49,696 nucleotides of DNA from DATKMK01 sp035541895 (GCA_035541895.1 DATKMK010000084.1:1-49696); one strand, 5' to 3'. Positions 35,626 through 45,085 are shown, numbered from the stretch's first letter. A program made the numbers and translations. Notes: generated by a model not told the origin, from the sequence alone.

Positions 35626-36582
35626 ATGATCGTCGTCGAACGGCTCACCAAACAGTTTGGCGCCACCCGCGCGATTGACGGTGTGTCGTTCCACGTCGGG
35701 CGGGGCGAAATCATCGGCCTGCTCGGACCCAACGGCTCGGGCAAGACCACGATCATGCGCATCTTGACCGGCTTCTTTCCGCCGACGTCGGGCAGAGCGA
35801 CGGTGGCGGGGGTCGACGTGAGCGCCGACGCGCTCGCCCTGCGCCGCCAGATCGGCTACCTGCCCGAGAGCGTCGCGCTCTATCCCGATATGCGCGTGCG
35901 GGCGTTCTTGCGCTTCTGCGCCGAGGTGCGCGGTCTCCTTGGCGACACCGCGCGGCGACGCATCGCCGACGTGATGGACGCCTGCGGTCTCGGCGAAGTC
36001 GCCGGCCGGTTGATCGGGAAGCTCTCGAAGGGATATCGCCAACGCGTCGGCTTGGCGCAGGCGTTGCTGCACCGGCCGGCGGTGTTGATCCTGGACGAGC
36101 CGACCGTCGGGCTCGACCCGCGCCAGATCATCGAGATCCGCGCGCTGATCGCCGGGCTGCGCGGTCAGACGACCGTGCTGCTGAGCACGCACATCCTGCC
36201 CGAGGTGAGCACGACCTGCGATCGCGTGGTGATCATCGATCACGGTCGCATCGTCGCCGAGGACACGGCGGCTGCGTTGGCGCAACGAGTCGCCGGAAGC
36301 GAGCGAACCCTCATCACCGTCGACGGCCCGGCGGAGTCGGTGTCCGCGGCCGTGCGATCGGTTCCGGGTGTCGAGCGCGTCGAAGTGAAGAACGGGACGG
36401 GCGACGGGTTTACCACCGTCGTGGCGTACTCCGCGCGCGGCGACGCCAGCGTGCGCAAGTCGATTGCGGCGACCGTGGTGCGACAGGGGTGGGGGTTGTT
36501 GGAGGTGCGTCCGCTCGCGCTGACCCTCGAAGATCTGTTCGTTCGCTTGGTGAACGAAGAGGGGACGCCGCCGCGGCCGTGA
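35626..36582 (+). CDS. ABC transporter ATPase, GldA/NosF-like
   Basis: A 318-residue ATPase: Walker A GPNGSGKTT, Q-loop IGYLPE, signature LSKGYRQRVGLAQ, Walker B VLILDEPTVGLD, H-loop STHILPEV, and a C-terminal domain of about 95 residues. The LSKGYRQR signature and IGYLPESVALYPDM are characteristic of GldA and NosF type exporters. The permease gene overlaps its stop as GTGA. The frame starting at 35419 is an extension through the lipoprotein gene and is rejected in favour of ATG at 35626. Confidence 0.92.
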   Translation: MIVVERLTKQFGATRAIDGVSFHVGRGEIIGLLGPNGSGKTTIMRILTGFFPPTSGRATVAGVDVSADALALRRQIGYLPESVALYPDMRVRAFLRFCAEVRGLLGDTARRRIADVMDACGLGEVAGRLIGKLSKGYRQRVGLAQALLHRPAVLILDEPTVGLDPRQIIEIRALIAGLRGQTTVLLSTHILPEVSTTCDRVVIIDHGRIVAEDTAAALAQRVAGSERTLITVDGPAESVSAAVRSVPGVERVEVKNGTGDGFTTVVAYSARGDASVRKSIAATVVRQGWGLLEVRPLALTLEDLFVRLVNEEGTPPRP

Positions 36583-37334
36583 GCTTCTTCGCGCTATTCC
36601 GCAAAGAGCTGCGTTCGTACTTCGTCTCGCCGCTGTTCTACGTGGTGGCGGCGGTGTTCTTTTGCCTGTGCGGCTTCTTCTTCTACACGCGGCTGATCTT
36701 TTTCGTCGAGTACGGGTTCGGGCTCAACATCTTGGGCAACTTTTGGCTCGCATTTCTCGCCGGCGCGCCGTATTCGATCTCGATGGTGCTGTTGCTGGTG
36801 ATCCCGTTGCTCACCATGCGGCTGTTCGCCGAAGAAAAAAAACTCGGCACCATCGAGCTGCTGCTGACCTATCCTCTGCGCGACCGAACGATCGTCGGCG
36901 CCAAGTACGCCGCCTGCGCCGCCGTGCTGCTGGTGTTGCTGTTCGGTACCCTCGGCTACGCCGCGTATCTCAACGTTCTACAGCCGCTGCCGTGGACCCC
37001 GCTGCTGAGCGGCTTCCTCGGGCTGTTGCTCCTCGGCCTCAGCTTCATCGCCTGCGGCGTGTTCATCTCCGCGCTCACGGAAAATCAGGTGGTCGCGGCG
37101 ATCGGGACGTTGGGCATTCTGCTGCTGTTCTGGGTGTTGACCTGGAACGAGGCCGCCACCAGTCCGCAGGTGCTGCGCGTGCTGGCGCAAGTGTCGATGT
37201 TCGATCACTTCGAAACCTTCGCGCGCGGCGTGATCGATGCGCGCGACGTGCTGTACTTCGTGTTCTTCATCTCCTTCTTCAACTTCTTGACCTTGCGTGC
37301 GCTGGAGTCGCGCACCTGGCGCGGACGGCGCTGA
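36579..37334 (+). CDS. ABC-2 permease, GldF-like
   Basis: A 251-residue membrane protein with six hydrophobic segments and the conserved motif AEEKKLGTIELLLTYPLRDRTIVGAK, typical of GldF/NosY permeases. GTG at 36579 overlaps the ATPase stop. The next gene starts 18 bp later. Together with the ATPase and the GldG-like protein it forms a complete exporter of the kind found in many non-gliding bacteria. Confidence 0.9.
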   Translation: MSFFALFRKELRSYFVSPLFYVVAAVFFCLCGFFFYTRLIFFVEYGFGLNILGNFWLAFLAGAPYSISMVLLLVIPLLTMRLFAEEKKLGTIELLLTYPLRDRTIVGAKYAACAAVLLVLLFGTLGYAAYLNVLQPLPWTPLLSGFLGLLLLGLSFIACGVFISALTENQVVAAIGTLGILLLFWVLTWNEAATSPQVLRVLAQVSMFDHFETFARGVIDARDVLYFVFFISFFNFLTLRALESRTWRGRR

Positions 37335-37352
37335 GAGAGCCGGGTCCGGACA

Positions 37353-38720
37353 ATGAAGAGTGGGCTGTACCACTGGCTCGTGCTCGCGATCGCGACGGTC
37401 GGCCTGGCCGGTTCGATGGTCATGGTCGAGGCGCTTGCGGGCCGTTCGGTGTGGCGCATCGATCTCACGCCCGACAAGGCGTACACCTTGGCCGAGCATT
37501 CGCAACGCGTGCTGCGAGACTTGCAGCGCGACGTGCGCGTCACCGCGTTTCTGCGCGCCGAGGATAGTCGCAATCACGATATCGAGGATTTGTTGTGGCG
37601 CGTGAGCACGGTCACGCGGCGCGTGCAATACGCGGTGATCGACATCAACCGCAATCCCGCGGTGGCGCGCCAGTACGGCGTCAATTCCGACGGCTCGCTG
37701 GTGGTCGAGAGCGGTGGGCGGCGGAAGATCTTCGCCAATCCCAGCGAGCCGCTGCTGATCGGCGCGATCATGCAGGTGAGCCGGCCGAGTCGCAAACGCG
37801 TGTACGTTGTCACCGGTCACGGCGAACGCAGCGTGACCGATAGCGATCGGCGCCGCGGGCTGACCACGGCGCGCGCGACCTTGAGCAACGAGTTCTACGA
37901 CGTCGAGTCGCTCAGCGTGTTGGCCGGTGCGGCGGTTCCGGACGATGCCGACGCGCTGGTGATCGCCGGCCCGCATGCCGATTTTCTCCCCGCCGAGTTG
38001 CTCACGCTCGGCGAGTATCTGGCCCGCGGCGGCGGATTGCTGGTGCTGCTCGATCCCGAAGAGTGTCCAAGTCTGGTTGCCTTTCTGCGCACGTATCACG
38101 TCGTCGTCGGCGACGACGTGGTGGTTGATCCCGACAATCGTTTGTTTGCGGGGGACTTCCTGACGATGGTGATTCCCGGCCGCTCGCCGAGTCACCCCGT
38201 CAGCGCCGCGCTGGCGGCGCCGCCGCTGTTTGCGCAGGCGCGGCCGGTCGAGGTCCTCGCCGATGCGAGCGGCCGATTCGGCGCGACGGTCATGCTCGAA
38301 GCCAGCGCGTCGAGCTGGCGCAGCGGCGACCGCGATGCAGTGCACAGCGGTCAGACGGTATTTCTCCCGGGACGAGATCGGCGCGGCCCGGTGCCGGTGG
38401 CGGTGAGTGTGATCGTCCGTCCGGAGGCCGGCAACGCGCCGCCGGGACGCTTGATCGTCGCCGGCGACTCGGATTTCGCCAACAACTTCTTCATCGAATA
38501 TCTCGGCAACAAGGACTTGCTGGTCAACATGGTCAACTGGCTCGCGCACGAGGAGCAGTTCGTCGGCGTGCGCCCCCAGCAGCAGCAGCCGGGCGTCAAT
38601 CAGTTCTTCGTCAGCGCCCGCCAAGGCCGGCTGGCGTTTTGGCTCTTGACCGTCGTTCAGCCGATGCTGTTTCTCGTCGTCGGCCTGGCGGTCTTCATGC
38701 GGCGGCGGTTCACAGGATGA
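37353..38720 (+). CDS. GldG-like ABC auxiliary protein
   Basis: A 455-residue protein with an N-terminal membrane helix (about 8-30), a periplasmic domain and a C-terminal helix (about 425-448). SVWRIDLTPDKAYTLAEHSQRVLRDLQRDVRVTAF is the hallmark opening of the GldG/ABC_transp_aux family; RKRVYVVTGHGERSVTD and LIVAGDSDFANNFFI are further family blocks. It is thought to work with GldA/GldF-type transporters. DUF4340 gene follows after 7 bp. Confidence 0.9.
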   Translation: MKSGLYHWLVLAIATVGLAGSMVMVEALAGRSVWRIDLTPDKAYTLAEHSQRVLRDLQRDVRVTAFLRAEDSRNHDIEDLLWRVSTVTRRVQYAVIDINRNPAVARQYGVNSDGSLVVESGGRRKIFANPSEPLLIGAIMQVSRPSRKRVYVVTGHGERSVTDSDRRRGLTTARATLSNEFYDVESLSVLAGAAVPDDADALVIAGPHADFLPAELLTLGEYLARGGGLLVLLDPEECPSLVAFLRTYHVVVGDDVVVDPDNRLFAGDFLTMVIPGRSPSHPVSAALAAPPLFAQARPVEVLADASGRFGATVMLEASASSWRSGDRDAVHSGQTVFLPGRDRRGPVPVAVSVIVRPEAGNAPPGRLIVAGDSDFANNFFIEYLGNKDLLVNMVNWLAHEEQFVGVRPQQQQPGVNQFFVSARQGRLAFWLLTVVQPMLFLVVGLAVFMRRRFTG

Positions 38721-38727
38721 CATCGCG

Positions 38728-39258
38728 ATGACCTGGCGCCGCGCCCTGATCTATTTCGCCACCTTCGTTGTGCTGGTCGTTTACTACGTCACCACCGAGC
38801 CCGGAGACGACCACGACGCGGCAGCCGCCGGGCAACGCCGAAGCTTCTTGTCGGCCACGCCTGGCGAGGTGCAGACGGTCACGGTCGAACGCGGCGCCAC
38901 GCGCATCCAAGCGGTGCGCGACGGCGACCGCTGGCGTGTGGTTGAGCCGGAGCATGCGCCGGTCCCGTCGGACTTGTTGGCGGCACTGGTGGAGCAGTTG
39001 ACCGCGTTGCCGGACGTGGAGGTTGTCAGCGAGTCGGGAGCCGAAGCCGAGCAATTCGGCCTCGTTCCACCGAGCGCGCACGTCACGCTCGGGCTGTCGG
39101 AAGGGCGCCACATCGGCGTGGCGCTCGGCGGACGCAATCCCGGGCAAACCGCGGTCTACGCCCGGGTCGACGGCACCATCCGCATCGTGCTCGTCGGATT
39201 GAACGTGCTCTACTATCAGGATCTCATCACGCAAGCGGCGGGTCTTGGGAGCCGATGA
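38728..39258 (+). CDS. DUF4340-family membrane-anchored protein
   Basis: A 176-residue protein: N-terminal helix (ALIYFATFVVLVVYYVT), then a beta-rich domain with VQTVTVERGATRIQAVRDGDRWRVVEPEHAPVPSDLLAALVEQL, the standard DUF4340 block, and a second copy-like region EQFGLVPPSAHVTLGLSEG. This is shorter than many DUF4340 proteins (often two to three repeats). It is the last gene of the GldA/F/G-like operon, where such proteins are regularly found. Confidence 0.82.
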   Translation: MTWRRALIYFATFVVLVVYYVTTEPGDDHDAAAAGQRRSFLSATPGEVQTVTVERGATRIQAVRDGDRWRVVEPEHAPVPSDLLAALVEQLTALPDVEVVSESGAEAEQFGLVPPSAHVTLGLSEGRHIGVALGGRNPGQTAVYARVDGTIRIVLVGLNVLYYQDLITQAAGLGSR

Positions 39259-39277
39259 AGCCAAGCTCGAAATTTTC

Positions 39278-39307
39278 TTGACAATGCCGGAACACTCCGG
39301 GTAGAAG
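39278..39307 (+). promoter_or_regulatory. Candidate promoter with inverted repeat in its spacer
   Basis: TTGACA (39278-39283) and TAGAAG (39302-39307) are separated by 18 bp. The spacer contains the perfect inverted repeat CCGGA-ACAC-TCCGG (39287-39300), suggesting an operator. It lies about 100 bases upstream of the lipoprotein start at 39406. Confidence 0.45.
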
Positions 39308-39405
39308 CAGGCCGGTCAGCGCGGCAACGGCTGCTCAAGCGCTGAAATTGCACAGGGTTAGGATCAACACCGCGTAGTTTGGGACACCCGAAGGAGGCAA
39401 TGACT

Positions 39406-40689
39406 ATGAAAACTCGGCTTCACGTGTTTGGGATGGCGATCGCCGCGGCGAGCCTGATGGCTCTGTCGGCCTGCGGTGGCGACAACGATAACACCAGCGG
39501 CGGCGGCACCAACCCGACCAACACGGTCGCGCCCGCGGCAACAGCGACGAAGACCAACACGCAGGTGTCCGTAGCGACAGCGACACACACCCAGGTTGCG
39601 GTCGCGACACCGACCAACACCACCGGTGCCGTACCGACCCCAACGAACACGACCGGAGTCGTTGCGACAGCAACCAACACGACCGGAGTGGTCAACACCC
39701 CCACGCCAACGGCAACGACCGGTGGCGTGCAGGGGGTTTGCGGTAACAACGCCATCGAAGGCGACGAGCAGTGCGACGACGGGAACACCGTCGGCGGCGA
39801 CGGGTGCTCGGCCAATTGCACGAACGAGACGCGTCAAACCTGCACCTTTGATCCCGACCGCACGACCTCGCTTGTACAGACGGGAATCTTTGCGATTCCG
39901 CTGTCGCTGACGGGCAATCAAGTTTTGACGAGCGGCGCACCGAGGAACAGCGATTCCCAGAAACTCGTTCCAGTGGTCATCAAGGCCAGCGACGTACATT
40001 TCGATCCAGTACAAGTACCGGGTTTGGTTTGCGCGTGCGTTCGCGGAATCGCGAAGGATGAATTTGGCCCGGGCAACTCGGGTGTCGGAACCGCGAGCTG
40101 CAGCGCTAACGGGTTACAAAACATCGACTACTTGATCACGGTGGATCACGATACGCACCTTGAAACTCCCGATCCGGATCCGAGCTGTGCGAACGGCACC
40201 GTCGAAGACGGATCGAGTGCGCATCCCCACACCGGCGCATGCAACTCGAACCCCGCGACGGCAAACAGCGGCGGAGCGGCCGGCGTTGGTGCCAACCAGA
40301 TCATGAGCAATAGCGCGATCAGCTTGATCAGTGACGGCGGTGCCTGTACGACCGACGGCTCCGGCGATCCGGCGTTGTACGGACCGGACGGCTCGGCCTG
40401 TACGGACGACGACCCAGGCCAAGCGACCCCCAACACGACCATCACCACCAGCGGAACGGCTGGTGCGAAGATTTTGAATGCGAACCATGTGTTGGGAACG
40501 ACGATCGGCGTCGGGGAGACATGCGGTGCATCGGATTGTGTGACGCAACAGACCGGAAGTCCGATCGACTGCACGACGACGCCACCGTCCATCGGTGGAT
40601 CGTCCCAGGCAAGTGCGTTCGTCCAACTCGACGCCGCGCAGATCGGTGACGACGTCGTCAGCAGTTTGTTTGCCTGCAAACAACAATGA
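39406..40689 (+). CDS. Cys-rich lipoprotein with Myxococcus-type repeat
   Basis: A 427-residue lipoprotein. ATG at 39406 has AAGGAGG at ideal distance (an ATG two codons earlier is too close); lipobox LSAC (Cys23). A Thr/Asn/Val-rich linker (TPTNTTGVV type) is followed by a DUF4215/Myxococcus Cys-rich repeat, CGNNAIEGDEQCDDGN then GGDGCSANC. The rest contains FDPVQVPGLVCACVRGIAK, GPGNSGVG and IDYLITVDHDT, blocks that recur in the protein at 45086 (FNPVKVPGLACACPRG, IDLSITVDHNT), so the two are paralogues. Surface location inferred. A strong terminator follows the gene. No known catalytic motif. Confidence 0.85.
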   Translation: MKTRLHVFGMAIAAASLMALSACGGDNDNTSGGGTNPTNTVAPAATATKTNTQVSVATATHTQVAVATPTNTTGAVPTPTNTTGVVATATNTTGVVNTPTPTATTGGVQGVCGNNAIEGDEQCDDGNTVGGDGCSANCTNETRQTCTFDPDRTTSLVQTGIFAIPLSLTGNQVLTSGAPRNSDSQKLVPVVIKASDVHFDPVQVPGLVCACVRGIAKDEFGPGNSGVGTASCSANGLQNIDYLITVDHDTHLETPDPDPSCANGTVEDGSSAHPHTGACNSNPATANSGGAAGVGANQIMSNSAISLISDGGACTTDGSGDPALYGPDGSACTDDDPGQATPNTTITTSGTAGAKILNANHVLGTTIGVGETCGASDCVTQQTGSPIDCTTTPPSIGGSSQASAFVQLDAAQIGDDVVSSLFACKQQ

Positions 40690-40727
40690 TCGCCGGTCCG
40701 AGTATGCGGTGGTGCGTGTAGTACCAA

Positions 40728-40760
40728 GGGGCGGTGCTGATCGGCACCGCCCCTTTTTTT
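40728..40760 (+). terminator. Rho-independent terminator
   Basis: Hairpin GGGGCGGTGC-TGATCG-GCACCGCCCC (10 perfect pairs) followed by seven T. It ends the transcript of the Cys-rich lipoprotein gene. Confidence 0.95.
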
Positions 40761-40798
40761 CGCTGGACAAATACTAGCCAGTCTTGGAGCCTGACTCG

Positions 40799-41383
40799 GT
40801 GGTCGAACGCGGTGCGCTCAGCGGACTCTGTTTCTGTGTGCTCGTTACGATGCCGTGGACGGCGCGCGGATTCCAAAACGAACAGGCAGGCTTCGAACGG
40901 TTGCGTTTTGGCGCATCGGTCGCGGATGTGAAGAAGCGGTATGCGACCGTACGCCAGTTGCAGAAGGAAAATCTCGGCGCGATCGTCGTGGAGAGTCCGA
41001 ATATTGTTCGCTACCACATTCCCAACGTTCAGCTCCAAGGGTTGGCGAAACCGGTGTCGCTCGAGTTGCGATTCTGGAATGAGAAGCTGTGGGTGGTGAT
41101 CGGCTATTTCGGCGACAATTCGCCAGACGAGGTGATGAAGTACTTGCGTGATCGATACGGGCCGCCAACCTCGACCAAGCCCGACCCTGCGTGGCGCGGG
41201 CAGATCGCGGTCATCGCGTCCAACTCGAAGCAGAAGTGGTTCAGCGTTGCCGATCAGGTCGCCAGCAAGGAGATCAGCGCGCGGCTGATCGAATCGATGA
41301 ATCGTATGCAGGGGCAGCGGCCCGCAACGTCGCATACCGCCCCCCCCACAGCGGCCGTGCAAAAGGCCGCCCCAACGCCGTAG
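40799..41383 (+). CDS. Exported protein of unknown function
   Basis: A 194-residue protein with a signal-like N-terminus (GLCFCVLVTMPWTARGF) and a domain containing FERLRFGASVADVKKRYATV, ELRFWNEKLWVVIGYFGDNSPDEVMKYLRDRYGPP. The order fits small periplasmic domains that occur in uncharacterised bacterial proteins; I do not recognise a function. GTG at 40799 has GGAG nine bases before it; TTG at 40784 is the alternative. The C-terminal 30 residues are Pro/Ala/Thr rich. Confidence 0.65.
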   Translation: MVERGALSGLCFCVLVTMPWTARGFQNEQAGFERLRFGASVADVKKRYATVRQLQKENLGAIVVESPNIVRYHIPNVQLQGLAKPVSLELRFWNEKLWVVIGYFGDNSPDEVMKYLRDRYGPPTSTKPDPAWRGQIAVIASNSKQKWFSVADQVASKEISARLIESMNRMQGQRPATSHTAPPTAAVQKAAPTP

Positions 41384-41485
41384 CCTGAGTCGACTCGGAA
41401 TGCCGCAGTTTTTTGTTGACTCAGCTCTGCGAAGAATGGTAGCGAGCTAGCTCTTCTTTATGAGGTCCCCACGGGAGGGCAGTAG

Positions 41486-44400
41486 ATGACGCGGCAGTGT
41501 GGAGCGTTGTGCTCAGTGCGAGCAGGCGCAGCGCTTTTGCTTGGGGTCCTTATCGCCGGCTGCGGCGGCGACGCCAATGTGCGCGTGGTGAGTGGCGGCG
41601 GGCAGCCGACACCGTTGCCCGGGACGTCGGTGAGTGGGCAAGTCAAGTTGCCCAAGGGACAAGTCGCGAGCGCGCCCGCTTCCGTCCTGATGCGGGTCGC
41701 TCGGGCCATGTACCCAAGCGCGGAAGCACTCAGCGGCAGCGTGCTGCCCGTGGGCGCTGGCGTAGACGTGCAGTTGTTTCAAATCGAGCCGTCGGACATC
41801 GTGAACGGCGAGATCGCCAGCGGGAAGCTGCTGGGGGACAACCCGACCACTGGCAGCGGCTATTATCAGATCGAGGTGCCGGAGAATATTGCCGAGGATA
41901 CCTGCCATCTGCTCGTCCGTGTCGGGACCGGCTCGTCGTTGACGCGAGCGTTCGTGTTCAGCTTCGGCAAGACGGTCGACATCGACTTCTATTCGGAAAC
42001 CGTCGTGCGACTCATTTTGGCCAAGGTCGCGACCGGCGTTCCGTTCTGCAATTTCTCCAATGACGACATCCAATCGATTCTGTCCGCGGTGAAGGCGGCT
42101 CCCGGCACCGCCGTCGGGGATACGGCGGGCGCAATCAATCAAAGCGCCTTCCAACTCGCCTCAGTGGACCCAGTCGTTCAATCGGTGCTCAATGCGGCAG
42201 GCGCAACACCGACGAATACGCCGACCCGGTTCTTCACGCCGAGCCGAACGCCGACACCGACCGACACGCCGATTCCATCGACGGCCACCGGTACGCCGTC
42301 GGCAAGCGCGACTCCCACTGTCACCCCGACAACCAGCGACACGCCAACCGCCACCGAGACACCAACCCCGACTGCGACCGCAACGGAAACCGGGACGCCT
42401 ACCGAAACCTCCGTTCCGACGCCGACGAGCACTCGCACGCAGAGTCCGTCGCCCACGCCCACTTCGCTCGCGGTTCCGACCGACACGCCGGTCCCGACCG
42501 CAACCGCGTCGCATTCGCCCGTGCCCCCGACCCCGACGAACACGATTGTGCCGACTGCAACCCAGACCACGACGGTTACCAGCAGCCCAACGAGTGCCGT
42601 GCCGGCGGGCAACATTGATGTCGGTAGCGCGAGCGGTGCGCCGGGCGCAACCGTATCGATCGCGGTGATGCTCGCCAACGGCGGCGGCAAGATCGTCGCA
42701 ACGTCCAATGATCTAGTTTACGACTCGACGCAGGTGAACGTTGCGATCAAGCCCAACAGCAAGCCGGACTGCACCATCGACTCGTCGATCGGCTCGGACA
42801 GCGCGGTCGGCAAGACCTTGGTCGTGAGCCAACCGCCGTCACCGGCCGACGCGAAGATTCTGCGCGTCGGCATCATCGGCACCGACAACGCCAACCCAAT
42901 TCCCGACGGGCCGCTCTTTGCCTGCAACTTTGTGATCTCGGGCACCGCAACGCTCGGCATCAAGACGCTCACCAACGTGCCGAGCGCGTCCGATGCGAAC
43001 GCACAGGCATTGAACGTCATCGGTACAAACGGGAGCATCACCGTGGCGGCGTCCGCGACACCGACCACGACATCGGCGCCGACACCGACCAGTACGCCGG
43101 TGCCATCGTTGCCGCAGTTGAGCGCGCCGATCGGCGCAAACGATACGACGATTCCGGTCGATGACGTGAGCGGCCTGCCGAGCAGCGGCACGCTGCTGAT
43201 CGGCCAGGAGCTGATCCACTACAACGGCATTCAGCTCACCGGCGGGGGCGCCGGCGGAATCGCGTCGGGACAGCCCGGCGTGCTGCTCAACGTTGAGCGC
43301 GGTGTGAACGGCACGACGCCGCAGGCGCACGACGGCGGCGATGTGATCGCGGTCGTTCCGAGCGGCACCACCATCAATGTCGGTAGCGACAGCGGCCTGC
43401 CGGGTGACACCGTGGTCATCGGCGTCACCTTGATCAGCGGCAGCAATCAATTGGCGGCGACCTCGAACGACATCGCGTACGATTCCTCGGTTGTAAACGT
43501 GAAGCTGAAGACGAACAACAAACCCGACTGCACGATCAATTCCGCCATCGATGCCGACAGCGCGATCGGCAAGTCGCTGGTCGTGAGCCAGCCACCGTCG
43601 CCCGCCAACGCGAAGATTCTGCGCGTCGGAATCTTGGGCACGGACAACGCCAACATCATTCCCGACGGCCCGCTGTTCACCTGCAACTTCGTGATCGCCG
43701 GCGGCGCCGCACCGGGATTGTATCCCTTGAAGAATACCCCGAGCGCGTCGGATGCCAACGCGGTGTCCGTAACCGTGAGCGGTACCGACGGCAGCATCCA
43801 GGTGTTGTCGCTCGCATCACCCACGCAGACCGCTACGGTTGCGGTGGCGACCGCGACCAACACGACGGGGGCGGTCCAGGCCACCCCGACGAACACCTCG
43901 GGCGGTGTCGTGGCGACGAGCACCGCAACGGTCCCGGCGACCCCAACCAACACGACAAGTGCGGCTTCGACGCTTACGCCGACTCCCAGCGGACCGGCGA
44001 TCAATCTCGGCAGCGCGATCGGCGCGCCCGGCGATACCGTCGCAATCTCCGCGACCCTGGCCGGTACCGGCGGCAACAAAGTCAGCGCGACATCGAACGA
44101 CATCGTGTTCGATTCGAGCCTCGTCAGTGCGAAGCTGAAGCCCAACAGCAAGCCCGACTGCACGATCAGCGGTGCCATCGACGTCAACAGCGACGTCGGA
44201 AAGACGCTGGCGGCAAGTTTGCCGCCGTCGCCCGCCAACGCCAAGATTCTCCGCGTCGGGATCATCGGGACGGATAACGCCAACTTCATTCCGGACGGCC
44301 TGCTGTTTACCTGCAACTTCGTCATAGCCGACGGTGCCAGCGGAGCGATTCCGCTCACCAACGTGCCGAGCGCGTCGGACGCCGATGCGGTCGCGGTGGT

Positions 44401-45058
44401 GATCGGCGGAGCCAACGGCAGCATCGTGGTGGCGCCTCACACGGCCACGCCGACGAACACCTCGATCGTGGCCGCCACCGACACACCTGCACCAACCGCA
44501 ACCAGTACGACGGTTCCACCGGCCGCCACGCCGAGCAACACCACGGTTCCCGCGACTGCCACGCCGACCAACACCACGGCGGCGGTCGCAACCGCGACGC
44601 CGACCCCCAGCGGACCGGTCATCAACCTCGGGAGTACGAGCGGGATGGCCGGCGCTACGGTCACGATCAGCGCGACGTTGGCGGGAACGGGCGGGACCAC
44701 AATCACCGCAACGTCGAACGACATCGTCTTCGATTCGAGTCTGGTGAGCATCAAGCTGAAGCCCAACAGCAAGCCGGATTGCACAATTGACTCGTCGATC
44801 GACGTCAACAGTGACGTGAGCAAGACGCTGGCGGCGAGTTTGCCGCCGTCACCCGCCAACGCGAAGATCCTGCGCGTCGGCATCATTGGAACCGACAACG
44901 CGAACTTCATTCCGGATGGGCCGCTGTTTAGCTGCAACTTCGTGATCGCCGCCGGGGCGAGCGGGACGATTACGCTGACCAACGTGCCGAGTGCCTCGGA
45001 TGCGAACGCGGTGGCCGTCACTGTCGGTGGAAGCAACGGAAGTATTTCGGTGCAGTAA
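41486..45058 (+). CDS. Lipoprotein with four cohesin-like modules
   Basis: A 1190-residue lipoprotein (lipobox IAGC, Cys26; GGGAGGG ahead of ATG). After an N-terminal region of about 240 residues comes a Thr-Pro linker, then four modules of roughly 147 residues at about 374-521, 628-775, 836-982 and 1044-1190. Each has the cohesin pattern: G(A/D)TVxIxxxL, ATSNDIxFDSSLV (bound strand), KPDCTI, AKILRVGIIGTDNANxIPDGPLF(T/A)CNFVI, and LTNVPSASDANA. Between modules 1 and 2 is a different element, DVSGLPSSGTLLIGQELIHYNG and LLNVERGVNGTTPQAHDGGD, which resembles modules of phage tail or surface proteins. The module set suggests an anchored scaffold that binds dockerin-bearing proteins. The following gene starts 27 bp downstream and has a dockerin-like region. 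Confidence 0.85.
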   Translation: MTRQCGALCSVRAGAALLLGVLIAGCGGDANVRVVSGGGQPTPLPGTSVSGQVKLPKGQVASAPASVLMRVARAMYPSAEALSGSVLPVGAGVDVQLFQIEPSDIVNGEIASGKLLGDNPTTGSGYYQIEVPENIAEDTCHLLVRVGTGSSLTRAFVFSFGKTVDIDFYSETVVRLILAKVATGVPFCNFSNDDIQSILSAVKAAPGTAVGDTAGAINQSAFQLASVDPVVQSVLNAAGATPTNTPTRFFTPSRTPTPTDTPIPSTATGTPSASATPTVTPTTSDTPTATETPTPTATATETGTPTETSVPTPTSTRTQSPSPTPTSLAVPTDTPVPTATASHSPVPPTPTNTIVPTATQTTTVTSSPTSAVPAGNIDVGSASGAPGATVSIAVMLANGGGKIVATSNDLVYDSTQVNVAIKPNSKPDCTIDSSIGSDSAVGKTLVVSQPPSPADAKILRVGIIGTDNANPIPDGPLFACNFVISGTATLGIKTLTNVPSASDANAQALNVIGTNGSITVAASATPTTTSAPTPTSTPVPSLPQLSAPIGANDTTIPVDDVSGLPSSGTLLIGQELIHYNGIQLTGGGAGGIASGQPGVLLNVERGVNGTTPQAHDGGDVIAVVPSGTTINVGSDSGLPGDTVVIGVTLISGSNQLAATSNDIAYDSSVVNVKLKTNNKPDCTINSAIDADSAIGKSLVVSQPPSPANAKILRVGILGTDNANIIPDGPLFTCNFVIAGGAAPGLYPLKNTPSASDANAVSVTVSGTDGSIQVLSLASPTQTATVAVATATNTTGAVQATPTNTSGGVVATSTATVPATPTNTTSAASTLTPTPSGPAINLGSAIGAPGDTVAISATLAGTGGNKVSATSNDIVFDSSLVSAKLKPNSKPDCTISGAIDVNSDVGKTLAASLPPSPANAKILRVGIIGTDNANFIPDGLLFTCNFVIADGASGAIPLTNVPSASDADAVAVVIGGANGSIVVAPHTATPTNTSIVAATDTPAPTATSTTVPPAATPSNTTVPATATPTNTTAAVATATPTPSGPVINLGSTSGMAGATVTISATLAGTGGTTITATSNDIVFDSSLVSIKLKPNSKPDCTIDSSIDVNSDVSKTLAASLPPSPANAKILRVGIIGTDNANFIPDGPLFSCNFVIAAGASGTITLTNVPSASDANAVAVTVGGSNGSISVQ
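42606..45055 (+). repeat. Four cohesin-like repeats in one gene
   Basis: Coding units near 42606-43050, 43370-43810, 43990-44435 and 44617-45055. The block AKILRVGI(I/L)GTDNAN and the DNA behind it are strongly conserved between units, and units 3 and 4 are the closest pair. Spacing is irregular because of linkers and the extra element between 1 and 2. Confidence 0.85.
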
Positions 45059-45085
45059 GGCGCCGGGGATTCAAGGAGAGATCAC

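Noticed and set aside
36978..38723. 581-residue antisense frame over the GldF/GldG-like genes
   Set aside because: Low-complexity composition rich in Arg, His and Gln, no recognisable motif, and fully opposite to well-supported genes.
41486..45058. Calling the region a cellulosome
   Set aside because: No glycoside hydrolase, carbohydrate esterase or S-layer homology domain seen in the window; only the module style is similar.
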